Below, piece after piece: positions 17,816-27,900 of a stretch of DNA of 48,471 bases; the stretch's first letter is position 1, and every line of letters starts with the position of its first letter. Under the pieces are notes generated by a model, which searched no databases, was not told the DNA's origin, and worked only from the letters and a program-made list of their open reading frames with translations. A program made the position numbers and the translations under genes. The stretch covers positions 1 through 48,471 of the forward strand of contig CAJTTE010000020.1 in assembly GCA_910579265.1 (NCBI GenBank), given 5' to 3'. The stretch is from an uncultured Ruminiclostridium sp. Lineage in GTDB: Bacteria; Bacillota; Clostridia; Oscillospirales; Ruminococcaceae.

Positions 17816-18252
17816 AGCGGGTTTGATGATCGCAGCATAACTTAAAAAATGCAGTATGCACCGGTTGAAAAAAGAAACAGCCGCTTAAGAAGCTGTTTTG
17901 AAAAGGATACGGTTATCGGCGATTTAATGTATTTTCAGGGCACAAGCCGATATTTTATTATTGAAGGACAGGTGCAAACCGTCAGATCCTATGGTAATTT
18001 TGATTAAACGGGTTTTTAATATTCGATCTGTAAAAAAGGATATGAAAACAGCCATAATAAATACGGTTATCCTTCAATATTGAAAATTATAAACCTATTG
18101 GATACATAAAAGGAGCCGGCTTTTAAATAAATATCAGGTTTTTAAATAATTATTTAAGCCTTTTGGCAGGAGGCCGTACATTTTTCCGCTTTTGGGCTTT
18201 TTGAAAACGTGCGTGATAATTTCGGATATTCTTCGGAAAAGGCGAAAAAACT
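17816..18252. other. Gene-free intergenic stretch
   Basis: No ORF with a ribosome binding site and no repeat shared with other parts of the window was seen. The composition is AT-rich and resembles decayed sequence following the array. Confidence 0.6.
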
Positions 18253-18280
18253 AAGGGAACGGGCTTATGCCCGTTCCCTT
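18253..18280 (-). terminator. Terminator, GGGAAC...GTTCCC family member 1
   Basis: AAGGGAACGGGC pairs exactly with its mirror complement around TTAT; on the minus strand TTAGTTTTTT follows. It serves the secreted protein gene ending at 18362. The same hairpin in changed but still paired form follows the two neighbouring secreted protein genes. Confidence 0.85.
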
Positions 18281-18361
18281 AAAAGAAAATTTTGTTAAAT
18301 AAACAGAATCCGAATCATAAAAACGAATTCTTTGAGCAGTAACTATGATCCTTCAATCAAA

Positions 18362-19117
18362 TTACTTTCTCTTCTTAGCAACGATAACAGCGCCAACGGC
18401 AAGAACAGCGATACCTGCAACAACAGCTACGCCTTCAACACCGGTATCAGCATTATTCTTATCATTTGTAGGCTTGTTGGTGTCGCCGGCAGCGTCAGTA
18501 CCGGGAGCATCAGTTGTATCGCCTTCAGAAGTTGCAGTCATACCGGAAACTGTGAATGTTACTTCGATCTTGCGTCCGAAATCATCCTTGGATGAAATTA
18601 CGTTTAATGACTTGTCGGAAGCCCATTCGTTAAAGAAGCATACGCAATAACGGTTGATAGACTTGTCAAAGTCAGCACTGTCAGAGCCGCTGGCCTCAGG
18701 GTTGCCAGATTCCATAGCAGCGTTTTTGCCGGCTTCGATTTCTTTACCGTCGATCTTAAGGCTGTCGATAGTGATCTTAAGATCGGGGTAGGTATCAGCA
18801 CTAATGTTAGTGTCAAGGCCTAAATAGTAGAAGAAGGTATCTTCTCCGTCTTTTCCGTCATCCATTGCAGTCCATTCAACGGTAGCGGTGTACTGACCGT
18901 CCTTATCAACGGTAACATCCCCTGCCTTGAATCCGGGAACAGCAAGAGTATCAAGATCTTCATTCTCGTACATAGCTTCCTTTTGGCTTACGTTGTTACG
19001 ATGTGCCCAGTTGCTTGTCTTGAAAATTAAACCAGCGGTTTCAGCGCTTGCAGAAACAGCCAGAGCAGCAGCAACAGCTACGGAAGCAACAACTGCTGCA
19101 ATTTTTCTCATCTTCAT
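18362..19117 (-). CDS. Secreted protein with NADTG sortase-like anchor
   Basis: 251 residues from the ATG at 19117, which has TAGGAGG at perfect spacing; the longer reading to 19258 has no such site. A signal peptide MKMRKIAAVVASVAVAAALA ends near ASAETAG. The mature part (~30-205) is beta-rich and acidic with no recognised domain. A Thr/Asp/Pro linker precedes NNADTG, a hydrophobic helix and AKKRK, a sorting-type C-terminus. This tail is nearly identical to that of the 21.5-kb gene (GTDAAGDTNKPT, NAETGIEG), so the two share ancestry there while the extracellular domains differ. Function unknown; probably a cell-surface binding or matrix protein. Confidence 0.9.
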   Translation of the reverse strand: MKMRKIAAVVASVAVAAALAVSASAETAGLIFKTSNWAHRNNVSQKEAMYENEDLDTLAVPGFKAGDVTVDKDGQYTATVEWTAMDDGKDGEDTFFYYLGLDTNISADTYPDLKITIDSLKIDGKEIEAGKNAAMESGNPEASGSDSADFDKSINRYCVCFFNEWASDKSLNVISSKDDFGRKIEVTFTVSGMTATSEGDTTDAPGTDAAGDTNKPTNDKNNADTGVEGVAVVAGIAVLAVGAVIVAKKRK

Positions 19118-19400
19118 AAGAAAAATCCTCCTAAAATTAATATAAATTCGAGCCTGTCTATTTTTATAAAATACACACAGACCCCATACTATAAGTATGT
19201 CTTTATTGTAACCTAAAAAACTAAAAATGTCAATGGCTTTTGAAAAAATATTTACCATATCTTTCAGATTTTGTCATTATAGAAAGAAATAAAAGCCGCA
19301 ATAAGACTTTACGGGAACATTAAGTTAATTTTTTCCGGTGGGATAAATTTTTTTCAGGCATCCAAGGAAGATCAGGATCATACGAAAAAAACATATAACA

Positions 19401-19428
19401 AAGGGAATGAGCTTATGCCCATTCCCTT
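19401..19428 (-). terminator. Terminator, GGGAAT...ATTCCC family member 2
   Basis: AAGGGAATG pairs with CATTCCCTT around an AGCTTATGCC loop region; a T run follows about 10 bp later on the minus strand. It matches member 1 except for a C-to-T change on one arm balanced by G-to-A on the other. Confidence 0.75.
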
Positions 19429-19531
19429 ATTATATCTTTTTTATCGGCTATGTCAAAGTGCTTTTTCTTAAGAAAGCCGCATGCTAAGCTCAGCTGAACA
19501 AATCCGGAATGCCGGTCAATGACCGGAGGGA

Positions 19532-20434
19532 TTACTTTTTCTTCTTAGCGACAATAACAATTACAACAACTATTACGGCTGCTGCTGCAACGCCTACGAT
19601 AAGCCAGATGATCCAACCGCTGTCGCTGCTTGAGCTGCTGCTGGAATTAGCGGTGGTAGTAGTGGCAGGGCTTGATGTGGAAGCCGCATTTGTGGAAGAA
19701 GCCGCAGTGTTTTCCGCAGGAGCGGATGTCTGATCGCCGCCCTGTGTGTTATTGCCGGGTTCTTCGCCGGCATGAGGAATAACAACCTCGTTCTTGCCTG
19801 AACCCTTGTCAGCCAGGGTCATAGATGTTCTTCCTTCTTCGAGAGTGTCAACACAAAAGATTGTCAGATCATGTATACCTTCGGCACCATATCCTACTCC
19901 GTCGGGTTCGGGAGTTACCCAATAATCAAGGCATCTCTGAACATCGATCTCGGCCTCAATGGTGATCGTCCAGGATTCGTCTCCGCTTTCACATACTACT
20001 CCCTCGGGGAAGGTAAGACCTGCGCCTGTCCAGGGGTTAATTCCTTCAACCTTCCATTCGAAATCCTTGGCTTCAACCGGAGCGTCTGCGTCCCAGTTGG
20101 TGGAAATGTTGAGATATACGGTATCAGTTCCGTTTGTGGCAGAAACCGTAAGTTTTTCGATTGTGTTGATATGTCCCATCTGAATCTGAGCGTAGAAAGT
20201 ATCGCTCGTAAGCTTATCGTAATCATATGCGTTAACGGTAAACTTATATGTGCTTTCAAAGTTTTCAGCCTTCAGTTCAATGGGCTCGGTAGTTTCGGCA
20301 CCGGTTCCGTCCTGGGTAGCGGCAGTATTATCCGCAACAGTTGTGTTGTCTGCGTCTGCAAAGGCAACGGTAGCCAATGACAGAATACCCATTGCACATG
20401 CTGCGCTTCCGGCAATAAATTTTTTAAAATTCAT
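19532..20434 (-). CDS. Secreted, C-terminally membrane-anchored protein
   Basis: 300 residues. A signal peptide MNFKKFIAGSAACAMGILSL ends near AFADADN. The mature domain (~45-215) is beta-rich with YKFTVNAYDYD and TIEAEIDVQRCLDYWVTPEP; no family recognised. A Ser/Thr/Ala-rich linker (~225-270) leads to a single hydrophobic helix WIIWLIVGVAAAAVIVVVIV and AKKKK. Unlike its two neighbours it has no x-TG signal, so it is probably kept in the membrane rather than transferred by sortase. AAGGAGG precedes the ATG. Probably same functional group as the flanking paralogues. Confidence 0.9.
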   Translation of the reverse strand: MNFKKFIAGSAACAMGILSLATVAFADADNTTVADNTAATQDGTGAETTEPIELKAENFESTYKFTVNAYDYDKLTSDTFYAQIQMGHINTIEKLTVSATNGTDTVYLNISTNWDADAPVEAKDFEWKVEGINPWTGAGLTFPEGVVCESGDESWTITIEAEIDVQRCLDYWVTPEPDGVGYGAEGIHDLTIFCVDTLEEGRTSMTLADKGSGKNEVVIPHAGEEPGNNTQGGDQTSAPAENTAASSTNAASTSSPATTTTANSSSSSSSDSGWIIWLIVGVAAAAVIVVVIVIVAKKKK

Positions 20435-20740
20435 GGTTTTCCTCCTTAGTATTATCGGTGATTATTATAGTTTTCAATTATTTATGTTCGATTCACCTAC
20501 ACATATATAATACCTTAATTTTTTCAAGTTGTCAAGGGTTTTTTTAACTTTAATCCAAAAACGGTTAGCCTTTTTTAATTGCCGTTAGCTAAAAAACAGC
20601 ACATTTTTCAAAATGAGTTAAGCTTCTTCAGCGATATATGCTCCGGCGCGTTTTAAGATTTGATCCGTGTTTGCGGATTTTGTTTTATATGACAGCATCT
20701 TGAGAGGCGGCATTTGTAAAACTATAAAAGCGCTTTAATG

Positions 20741-20845
20741 CTAATCTTTGGTCAAGGTATAGAAATAATATGGATTATCAAAGATCGGTGCTTAGGATGC
20801 AATCTTTAATCAAGTCTATAATTTGATTAAAGATAGGTATAAAAT
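20741..20845 (+). repeat. Dispersed ~105-bp palindromic repeat, copy A
   Basis: Matches copy B at 34518-34622 over ~105 bp at roughly three quarters identity. It begins ATCTTTGGTCAAGGTATAG and ends with a stem ATCTTTAATCAA / TTTGATTAAAGAT. The corresponding stem in copy B is ATATTTAATCAA / TTGCTTAAATAT, so one C-G pair is replaced by A-T. The outer ends are also partial inverted repeats. No ORF. Confidence 0.8.
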
Positions 20846-20868
20846 ATTATAATCACGCCGGGCAGATC

Positions 20869-21048
20869 GGGCGTATCTGAAAACAAAGCAAATAGTAGGA
20901 AACGATAAAAGCATGGCGATTTTAAGGGAAAAACTGATAAATACGAGAGTATTAGCTATCCTTTTGGGATAACTACCGTCATTTTTTGACGCGCATAGCG
21001 TTCGCAGTCAGCAGAAACCGTACAATTTGCGAATTTTCAGATGCTCCC
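20869..21048 (-). mobile_element. Miniature inverted-repeat element, family M2, copy 1
   Basis: 180 bp bounded by GGGCGTATCTGAAAACAAAG at the left and the related inverted GGGAGCATCTGAAAATTCG at the right. A copy in the other orientation lies at 32213-32411; shared stretches include CGCAAATTGTACGGTTTC, AGTTATCCCAAA and TTTGCTTTGTTTTCAGATAC. No coding capacity. Target duplications were not clear, so transposition is inferred from the inverted ends and dispersal. Confidence 0.7.
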
Positions 21049-21155
21049 TAATTAAAACTGTGGGATCAGTGTTTCAGGTGTGATCCAATTTAACCTGTGA
21101 AATCACCTCAGTTTAAAATGGGATCGGTATAAGGATTTCAGTTCTTACCGTATTA

Positions 21156-21325
21156 AGAATCTGTCCACATAGAAATTAGTACGCATCTTTTCGGAATATT
21201 TTCCTATGACTGTGTTAAAAATTACTTGACTTGCTTTTCGCGCAAGCCAGCCTGCGAAATTTTGCTTCGTTCTCGACAGAGCTCGGCCATAATATCCGAG
21301 CATCATTTCTATGCGGACAGGTTCT
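21156..21325. mobile_element. Miniature inverted-repeat element, family M3
   Basis: 170 bp bounded by 21-bp inverted repeats: AGAATCTGTCCACATAGAAAT (split here as AGAATCTGTCC + ACATAGAAAT, 21156-21176) and its complement with two mismatches (21305-21325). An 80-codon ORF crossing it has no ribosome binding site. Only one copy is in the window, so mobility is inferred from structure alone. Confidence 0.55.
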
Positions 21326-21351
21326 GAGTTTGTTTGAAGAATCGAACAAAA

Positions 21352-21379
21352 AAGGGAACAGACCATAGCCTGTTCCCTT
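21352..21379 (-). terminator. Terminator, GGGAACA...TGTTCCC family member 3
   Basis: AAGGGAACA (21352-21360) pairs with TGTTCCCTT (21371-21379); T6 follows on the minus strand. It is related to the hairpins at 18253 and 19401. Confidence 0.85.
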
Positions 21380-21469
21380 AATCGCAAACATATTATACTG
21401 TTGACGCTTTAATTGAAATTATATTTCAAAAACGTTCATTTAAATCCTGTTTGTCAGAAAAGAGAAAAA

Positions 21470-22189
21470 TTACTTTCTCTTCTTAGCAACTATAACGGCA
21501 CCGCCTGCAAGAACTGCAAGACCGGCAACGATAGCTACGCCTTCAATACCGGTTTCGGCATTGTTCTTATCATCAGTAGGCTTGTTGGTGTCGCCTGCTG
21601 CGTCAGTACCGGTGGTTTCTTCCTTGTCGGAAGTAGCAGGTGCTTCAGAAGTACCAGGAGCTTCGGAAGTTGTTTCGAAGTAAATGGTGATCTTAGAGTT
21701 TGCAACATGACCGTTCTGGATATTGCATCCGAAGTACTTGCTGCCGTCTTCACCCGGTTCCGCAGTGCTGCGATCAGCGGGGTCAAGCTCGATTCTATAC
21801 TCAAGCTTGCCTTCTTCTGCGAAAAGAGCGGTGCTTTCATCGGCAGTATCACCCATTTTGAAGAGAACTACCTCAGCAGCTGAGTTGGGCTTGCCATCAT
21901 CTTCAGGATCGATTGCGGCGTCAAGATCAGCCTGCTCAAGTTTAACCTCAACGATTATCTTTGAATTAGCCCATTCGGATTCGGGAAGAAGAGCGGTCTC
22001 GCCTTCGTTGAACTGAATCCAAGAGCCTGCCCAAGCTTTTGTAAATGTGATGGTGTTTCCTTCTACCGTATCAGCCTTGCTCCAGGGGCTGGCCTTCAGA
22101 ACGGTATCGGCAGCGAATGCACTTACAGCCATTGCGCTAACGGTCAAAGCCGAAGCAGCAACGCCTGCAATGATTTTCTTCATGTTCAT
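21470..22189 (-). CDS. Secreted protein with NAETG sortase-like anchor
   Basis: 239 residues. A signal peptide MNMKKIIAGVAASALTVSAM ends at AFAAD. The mature domain (~27-175) is beta-rich with WAGSWIQFNEGETALLPESE and KYFGCNIQNGHVANSKITIY; not recognised. A Thr/Glu/Asp linker leads to NNAETG, a hydrophobic helix and AKKRK. Its C-terminal ~45 residues are nearly identical to those of the 18.4-kb gene. GGAGG precedes the ATG with a slightly long 9-nt spacer. Likely surface-displayed; ligand unknown. Confidence 0.9.
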   Translation of the reverse strand: MNMKKIIAGVAASALTVSAMAVSAFAADTVLKASPWSKADTVEGNTITFTKAWAGSWIQFNEGETALLPESEWANSKIIVEVKLEQADLDAAIDPEDDGKPNSAAEVVLFKMGDTADESTALFAEEGKLEYRIELDPADRSTAEPGEDGSKYFGCNIQNGHVANSKITIYFETTSEAPGTSEAPATSDKEETTGTDAAGDTNKPTDDKNNAETGIEGVAIVAGLAVLAGGAVIVAKKRK

Positions 22190-22593
22190 TGTAAATGTTC
22201 CTCCGTAATATTTTTGTTGATTTGGAAATTCTCTCCCACTTCGGGATTTTTATCCAATTTCAATTATACATTATACATATCCCGATTGCAATAGTTAATG
22301 GTTACAATCTTCTCATATATTTTTAGTTGAAACTGCTGTAAAATCCGAGTAAATTTTTGTTAATGTTACTTAAATTAAGTCGATAAGAAGAGGTAAAAAA
22401 GCATAATAGGTTTAAATTCCGCGAAGGAAAAAATAAGCAATCTTCAAAAATTTTCCTATTCTTGGCTAAGGTAACGAATCGCGATATTTGACCTTGTTCC
22501 TTACCGTCTGTAACGCTTTAAAAAACAAAATCTTTATTTGATCCATAGCCGGAAGATAGGCGGATCTCCTTCTTTTTGAAAAACGGCATGAAA
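22190..22593. other. Gene-free intergenic stretch
   Basis: About 400 bp without a supportable ORF. A short repeated phrase, AAGGTAACG near 22468 and CTTACCGTCTGTAACG near 22502, was seen, but no promoter or repeat could be supported. Confidence 0.5.
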
Positions 22594-22629
22594 AAACCAC
22601 CTTCGAAAGTCAATCCTCAAAGGTGGTTT
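22594..22629 (-). terminator. Terminator of the small Cys-rich gene
   Basis: On the minus strand AAACCACCTT and AAGGTGGTTT pair, followed by T6. It lies 6 bp after the stop codon at 22635. Confidence 0.85.
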
Positions 22630-22634
22630 ATCTT

Positions 22635-22937
22635 CTATTTTTTCTTTTCTTTTTCGTAGAACTCACATTGTCCCGTATTGTCGTAAATATCCGGCGGTTT
22701 ATCGCCGGATTCGACCGGCGTGTACGGGAAGAAATCAGGGTGCGCTTTGTTTATTCGCTCTGCACAGATTTTTCCGTAAATGCGGCATACGGATTTATCA
22801 TAACCGCATTCTTCATCTCCGGCAAGCCTTTTATCCCTGAAAACGCAATCCTTGCATTGGGAATAATGGTTCAATGCGGCGTTGTCCGTCAGCACTTCAT
22901 CCGCATAACGTTCTTCCGGCGTTTTCTTTTCAGCCAT
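22635..22937 (-). CDS. Small Cys-rich hypothetical protein
   Basis: 100 residues with seven Cys in a C-x2-C...C...C...C...C pattern (CKDCVF, ECGYDKSVCRIYGKICAE, GQCEFYE), no signal peptide. It is probably a metal-binding or Fe-S mini-protein; similar short proteins occur in clostridial genomes and prophages, but I cannot name a family. A ribosome binding site AAGGTGG and its own terminator support it as a real single-gene unit. Confidence 0.75.
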   Translation of the reverse strand: MAEKKTPEERYADEVLTDNAALNHYSQCKDCVFRDKRLAGDEECGYDKSVCRIYGKICAERINKAHPDFFPYTPVESGDKPPDIYDNTGQCEFYEKEKKK

Positions 22938-23163
22938 TGGACCACCTTCTTTTTACCGAGCCGGAGCTTGAGATATTACTTCACGAATATTACGGGTGTT
23001 TTCTCAAATTTTATAGCACGGAAGATCATCACCCGCCGTAACATGATTTCCGATACTTGCCCGAAGCCGCTTTGTTGGTTTCAATCCATGTCACAATGTT
23101 TGTCCGTTGTTTTTTAAGGCATTAATTTTTATAAATCTCAGAGGTAAAAGAATGCCTGATTTT

Positions 23164-24648
23164 TTAAAGATTACTGTATCCCATCAGCTCCTTGTCAACC
23201 TCACGGGCGCATTCTCTTCCCTCGCGTATCGCCCAAACAACCAGAGACTGCCCCCTGCGCATATCGCCGCAGGCAAAAACTTTAGGGACCGTGGTTTTAT
23301 ACCGGCCCGCTTCGGTTTTAACATTATTTCTTTCGTCCGGCTGTGCACCGAACGCTTTTCGTATATAATCCTCGCTTCCGGTAAAGCCCGCCGCGATAAG
23401 AACCATATCCGCATTAAGGGAATATTCGCTTCCCTCAATCTCCGACATGACAGTTTTTCCGCTTTTTTCGTCTGTGCGGGGTTCGAGCATAACAAGAATT
23501 ATTTCTTTTAATTTTCCTTTTTTATCTTTAATAAATTTTTTTACCGTTGTCTGATAAATCCTTGGATCGCTTCCGTAAATTTCCGCAGCTTCCTCCTGTC
23601 CGTAGTCGGTTTTTGAAATTCTCGGATACTGAGGCCAGGGATTGTTTTCAGCTCTTTTATCAGGCAGCTTGGGCATCATCTCAAGCTGTATCACGTTTTG
23701 AGCGCCATGACGGACCGCCGTTGCAACACAGTCGTTTCCCGTGTCTCCGCCGCCTATCACAACAACCCTTTTGCCTTTGGCGGAAATAAAGGTTCCTTCC
23801 TCAAGTTCATAGTCAAGCAGGCTTTTTGTGGTGGAGCTCAAAAAATCCACGGCAAAATATATTCCTTTTGCATCTCTGCCCTCCGCTTTAATATCGCGGG
23901 GCTGTGAGGCACCGCAGGCTAATATTACAATATCGAAGTTTTCAAGCAGCTGTTTCGCTTCGACGTTTTCTCCGATGTTCTTTCCGGTTTCGAAAATTAT
24001 ACCCTCCTGCTCCATGATATCTATTCGCCGTTGGATAATATGCTTTTCCAGCTTCATATTCGGAATCCCGTACATTAACAGGCCGCCTGCGCGATCGCTT
24101 CGCTCAAAGACGGTTACGGAGTGGCCCCGTTGATTAAGCTGATCCGCCGCCGCAAGACCGGAGGGGCCAGAGCCTACTACGGCTATTTTTTTCCCCGTTC
24201 TGACCCGGGGGATTTTCGGGCCGGCAAAATTCTTCTCATAAGCGTGTTCCGTAATGCTAAGCTCGTTTTGTTTTACCGTAACCGGATCGTCGTGGACCCC
24301 GCATGTGCATGCCGCTTCACAAAGGGCGGGACATACCCTCCCCGTAAATTCGGGAAAGTTATTCGTTTTGCGAAGTCTGTTATACGCCTGCTCCCAGTTG
24401 CCCCCGAAAATCAGATCGTTCCATTCCGGTATAAGATTATTCAGAGGACAGCCGCTTACCGAATTCCCGATTATCATTCCCGACTGGCAAAAAGGGACTC
24501 CGCATTCCATGCATCTTGCTCCCTGAAGCTGCTGCTTTTCCGGGGGAAGAGATATATGAAATTCCTTATAATTTTTTATGCGCTCCTTCACCGGTAATGC
24601 TTCGGCATTGATCCTGTCATATTCAAGAAATCCTGTAGGCTTTCCCAT
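23164..24648 (-). CDS. gltD: Glutamate synthase, small (beta) subunit
   Basis: 494 residues. It takes electrons from NADPH and passes them through FAD and Fe-S clusters to the large subunit. N-terminal cysteines CMECGVPFCQSG and CPALCEAACTCGV hold the two 4Fe-4S clusters. The FAD fold is VVGSGPSGLAAADQL and the NADPH fold VVIGGGDTGNDCV. The C-terminal KVFACGDMRRGQSLVVWAI is the usual FAD-contact. It lies downstream of gltB, but 267 bp separate them, most of it taken by a miniature transposable element, so its expression from the gltB promoter may be altered. Confidence 0.97.
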   Translation of the reverse strand: MGKPTGFLEYDRINAEALPVKERIKNYKEFHISLPPEKQQLQGARCMECGVPFCQSGMIIGNSVSGCPLNNLIPEWNDLIFGGNWEQAYNRLRKTNNFPEFTGRVCPALCEAACTCGVHDDPVTVKQNELSITEHAYEKNFAGPKIPRVRTGKKIAVVGSGPSGLAAADQLNQRGHSVTVFERSDRAGGLLMYGIPNMKLEKHIIQRRIDIMEQEGIIFETGKNIGENVEAKQLLENFDIVILACGASQPRDIKAEGRDAKGIYFAVDFLSSTTKSLLDYELEEGTFISAKGKRVVVIGGGDTGNDCVATAVRHGAQNVIQLEMMPKLPDKRAENNPWPQYPRISKTDYGQEEAAEIYGSDPRIYQTTVKKFIKDKKGKLKEIILVMLEPRTDEKSGKTVMSEIEGSEYSLNADMVLIAAGFTGSEDYIRKAFGAQPDERNNVKTEAGRYKTTVPKVFACGDMRRGQSLVVWAIREGRECAREVDKELMGYSNL

Positions 24649-24719
24649 AAGTGTTAATCCTTTCTTTCGGTTTGTGCTTTCAAAGAAGCTTTTATAATCG
24701 AATGATATGCTTCAGCGGT

Positions 24720-24899
24720 TTAAGGCGATACCGCGCAATGACCGCCTGACGGCTTTGCGTGAGACTTGCTTGCATATATTCCGTCATCTTACACAAATTC
24801 TCCTTGAAATACGTCAGTATTCCTGCGTCGAATTTATGCAAGCTGACGAAATATCTGACTGCGCAATTCACACGCGATCATTGTGCGGCGTTGCCTTAA
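24720..24899 (-). mobile_element. Miniature element M1, copy 1, between gltB and gltD
   Basis: A 172-bp element (24724-24895) flanked on both sides by TTAA (24720-24723 and 24896-24899). The ends GGCGATACCGCGCAATGACC and GGCAACGCCGCACAATGATC (other strand) form imperfect ~20-bp terminal inverted repeats. It is the reverse complement of the copies at 33459-33630 and 34693-34863. TTAA duplications at all three copies show insertion into TTAA. Non-coding; a ~50-residue frame recurs in each copy but lacks start signals. It sits inside the gltB-gltD operon. Confidence 0.93.
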
Positions 24900-24915
24900 C
24901 TGAAAAACGGAGCTT

Positions 24916-27900
24916 TTATTTATTATCGTTTACAACACTATAAAAAGCTTCTATCTGAGCCTGTTCTTCGGTCATTCCTTTTTCTTCAAAGCCCAGTATA
25001 GCCGTGGTTATTCTTTTATAGTCATGAGGGATTATCCTTTTGAATTTAGGAAGGTATTCTTCAAAATTATTAAGAATCCTTACGGCTTTTTCTGAACCCG
25101 TGGCATTTGCGTGCTGCTCTATAAGATCTTTCAGCTCCAAGATATCATACTTTTCGCTGACCTCGCTGCTGCTTACCATTTCTTTATTCAGCTTTAAATA
25201 AAGATCTCTTTCCTCGTCAAGCACATAGGCGATGCCGCCGCTCATTCCCGCGGCAAAGTTTTTTCCTGTTTTACCGAGAATAACCACACGTCCTCCGGTC
25301 ATATATTCGCAGCCGTGATCGCCGACGCCTTCCGCCACGGCTATGGCACCGCTGTTTCTTACGCAGAAACGCTCCCCCGCCACGCCGTTGATATACGCTT
25401 TGCCGCTTGTGGCTCCGTATAGGGCCACATTTCCTATAATTATATTATCTTCCGCTCTGAAGGTGCTTTCCTTTGGAGGATAAACGATAAGCTTTCCGCC
25501 TGAAAGCCCTTTACCGAAATAGTCGTTGCTGTCGCCCTCCAGCTCGAGAGTCAGGCCTTTCGGAATAAACGCTCCGAAGCTTTGACCTCCGGATCCCCGG
25601 CAAATTACTTTATAGGCGTCTTCATCGGGCGCTTCTTTACAGTTTCTTGTTATTTCGCTGCCCAGCATGGTTCCCAAGGTTCGGTCCGTATTTTTTACGG
25701 TTATTTCGGCAGTTTTATGTTTTCCGCTTTTTATTGCAGAGGAAAATTCCTTGATCAGGATTTTTTCGTCAGCAGTTTCTTCGAGCTTAAAATCATACGA
25801 TTTCTTGCCGCTGTACGTTATTGACCGGGACATATATTCTTCGGATGGACGGATTATATTTGTCAGGTCGATTTCTTTTCCGTGTTCGTCAAGACCTTCC
25901 TTTCTTTTTATAAGATCCACTCTTCCGATCAGCTCATCAACGCTGCGTATTCCCAGCATTGCCATATACTCTCTCATTTCCTGAGCGACAAACTTCATAA
26001 AATTAATTACATATTCCGGTTTTCCCGCAAAGCGCTTTCTCAGTTCGGGGTTCTGTGTTGCAACTCCGAACGGGCAGGTATCCAGATTACATACTCTCAT
26101 CATGACGCAGCCTAAGGTTACCAGCGGCGCCGTGGCGAAGCCGTACTCTTCCGCACCGAGCAGGGCGGCGGTTATCACATCCCGTCCCGTCATAAGCTTA
26201 CCGTCGGTCTCGATTATAACTTTATCTCTGAGTCCGTTCATAATGAGAGTCTGATGCGCTTCCGAAAGACCAAGTTCCCAGGGAAGTCCGGCGTTATATA
26301 TCGAGCTTCTCGGAGCGGCGCCGGTACCTCCGTCATAACCGCTTATAAGTATGACCGACGCCCCTGCCTTGGCAACACCTGCCGCCACCGTGCCCACTCC
26401 GCACTCGGAAACAAGCTTTACGCTTATTCTGGCGTTTTTGTTGGCGTTTTTAAGATCATATATAAGCTGCGCCAAGTCCTCTATCGAATAAATATCGTGG
26501 TGAGGCGGCGGAGAAATTAGACCTACTCCGGGAGTTGAGTGCCTTGTTTTGGCAATCCATGGGTAGACCTTTTTTCCGGGAAGATGTCCTCCTTCTCCGG
26601 GCTTTGCCCCTTGAGCCATTTTTATTTGTATTTCATCCGCGCTGTTAAGATACTGTGAAGTAACTCCGAAGCGGCCGGAAGCCACCTGCTTTATTGCGGA
26701 GCAGCGATCGTATGCGCTGCCTTTGCTTTCGAGTCTGTCAAGACTTTCCCCTCCCTCGCCCGAATTCGAGCGTCCATGGATCATATTCATAGCTATGGCA
26801 AGCGTTTCGTGAGCCTCCTGGGAAATTGAGCCATAGCTCATTGCCCCGGTTTTAAAACGACGGATAATGCTTTTTACATCCTCAACCTCATCGATGTCTA
26901 TGCCCTTTTCAGGGTAATTGAAATCCATAAGACCTCTTAAATTTACGGGCGCCATTTCCTCGGTTATCATGCGGGAGTATTGTTTATAAAGACTGTAGTT
27001 TCCGGTTCTTACCGCCTGCTGCAAAAGATGTATGGTTTGAGGATTATACAAATGCTCTTCTCCGCAGCTTCTGAATTTATGGCTTCCGCGGCTGTCAAGC
27101 GAGCTGTCCGTACCGAGCCCCAGCGGATCGAAGGCTATGGTATGAAGCCTGTCTACGTTACGCTCTATATCCTTAAGGGTTATTCCCCCGACACGGCTCA
27201 CTGTTCCGGTAAAATAAGTGTCTATAACCTCTTTGCTTATTCCTATTGCTTCGAATATCTGAGAGCCCTGATATGACTGAATGGTGCTTATGCCCATTTT
27301 AGAAGCAATTTTTATTATTCCATGAAGCAGTGCATTATCGTAGTCGCTTACCGCCGCATAGTAATCTTTATCAAGAATGTCCCGGGAGATAAGGCTTTGT
27401 ATGGCTTCATGGGCAAGATAGGGATTCACCGCGCTCGCGCCGTAGCCTAACAATGCTGCAAAATGATGAACTTCTCTCGGTTCGCCGGTTTCGAGGATTA
27501 CGGCAAGAGACGTTCTTTTTTTTGTTACCACAAGATGCTGGTGCAGCGCGGAGACAGCCAGAAGCGACGGTATGGCAAGATGATTTTCGTCTACTCCCCG
27601 GTCGGACAGTATCAATATGTTGGCTCCGTCGCCGTAGGCTCTGTCCGCTTCCAGATTAAGGCGGTCAAGAGCTTTTTTCAGGGATGTGTTTTTATAATAA
27701 AGTATGGGAATGACCGCAACTTTAAAGCCGCTGACCTTCATATTCCTGATTTTAAGCATATCCGTATTTGTTAAAATCGGATTTTGTATTTTTATTACCT
27801 GACAGTTTTCCGGACGTTCTTCCAGAATATTTCCGTCCTCTCCGATATATACCGTCGCCGAGGTTACGATTTCTTCGCGGATCGCGTCTATGGGGGGATT

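Noticed and set aside
19118..19258. 47-codon extension of the secreted protein at 18.4 kb
   Set aside because: The signal peptide and AGGAGG site fit the ATG at 19117.
21145..21387. 80-codon minus-strand ORF
   Set aside because: It spans the M3 inverted repeats and the terminator at 21352, with no ribosome binding site.
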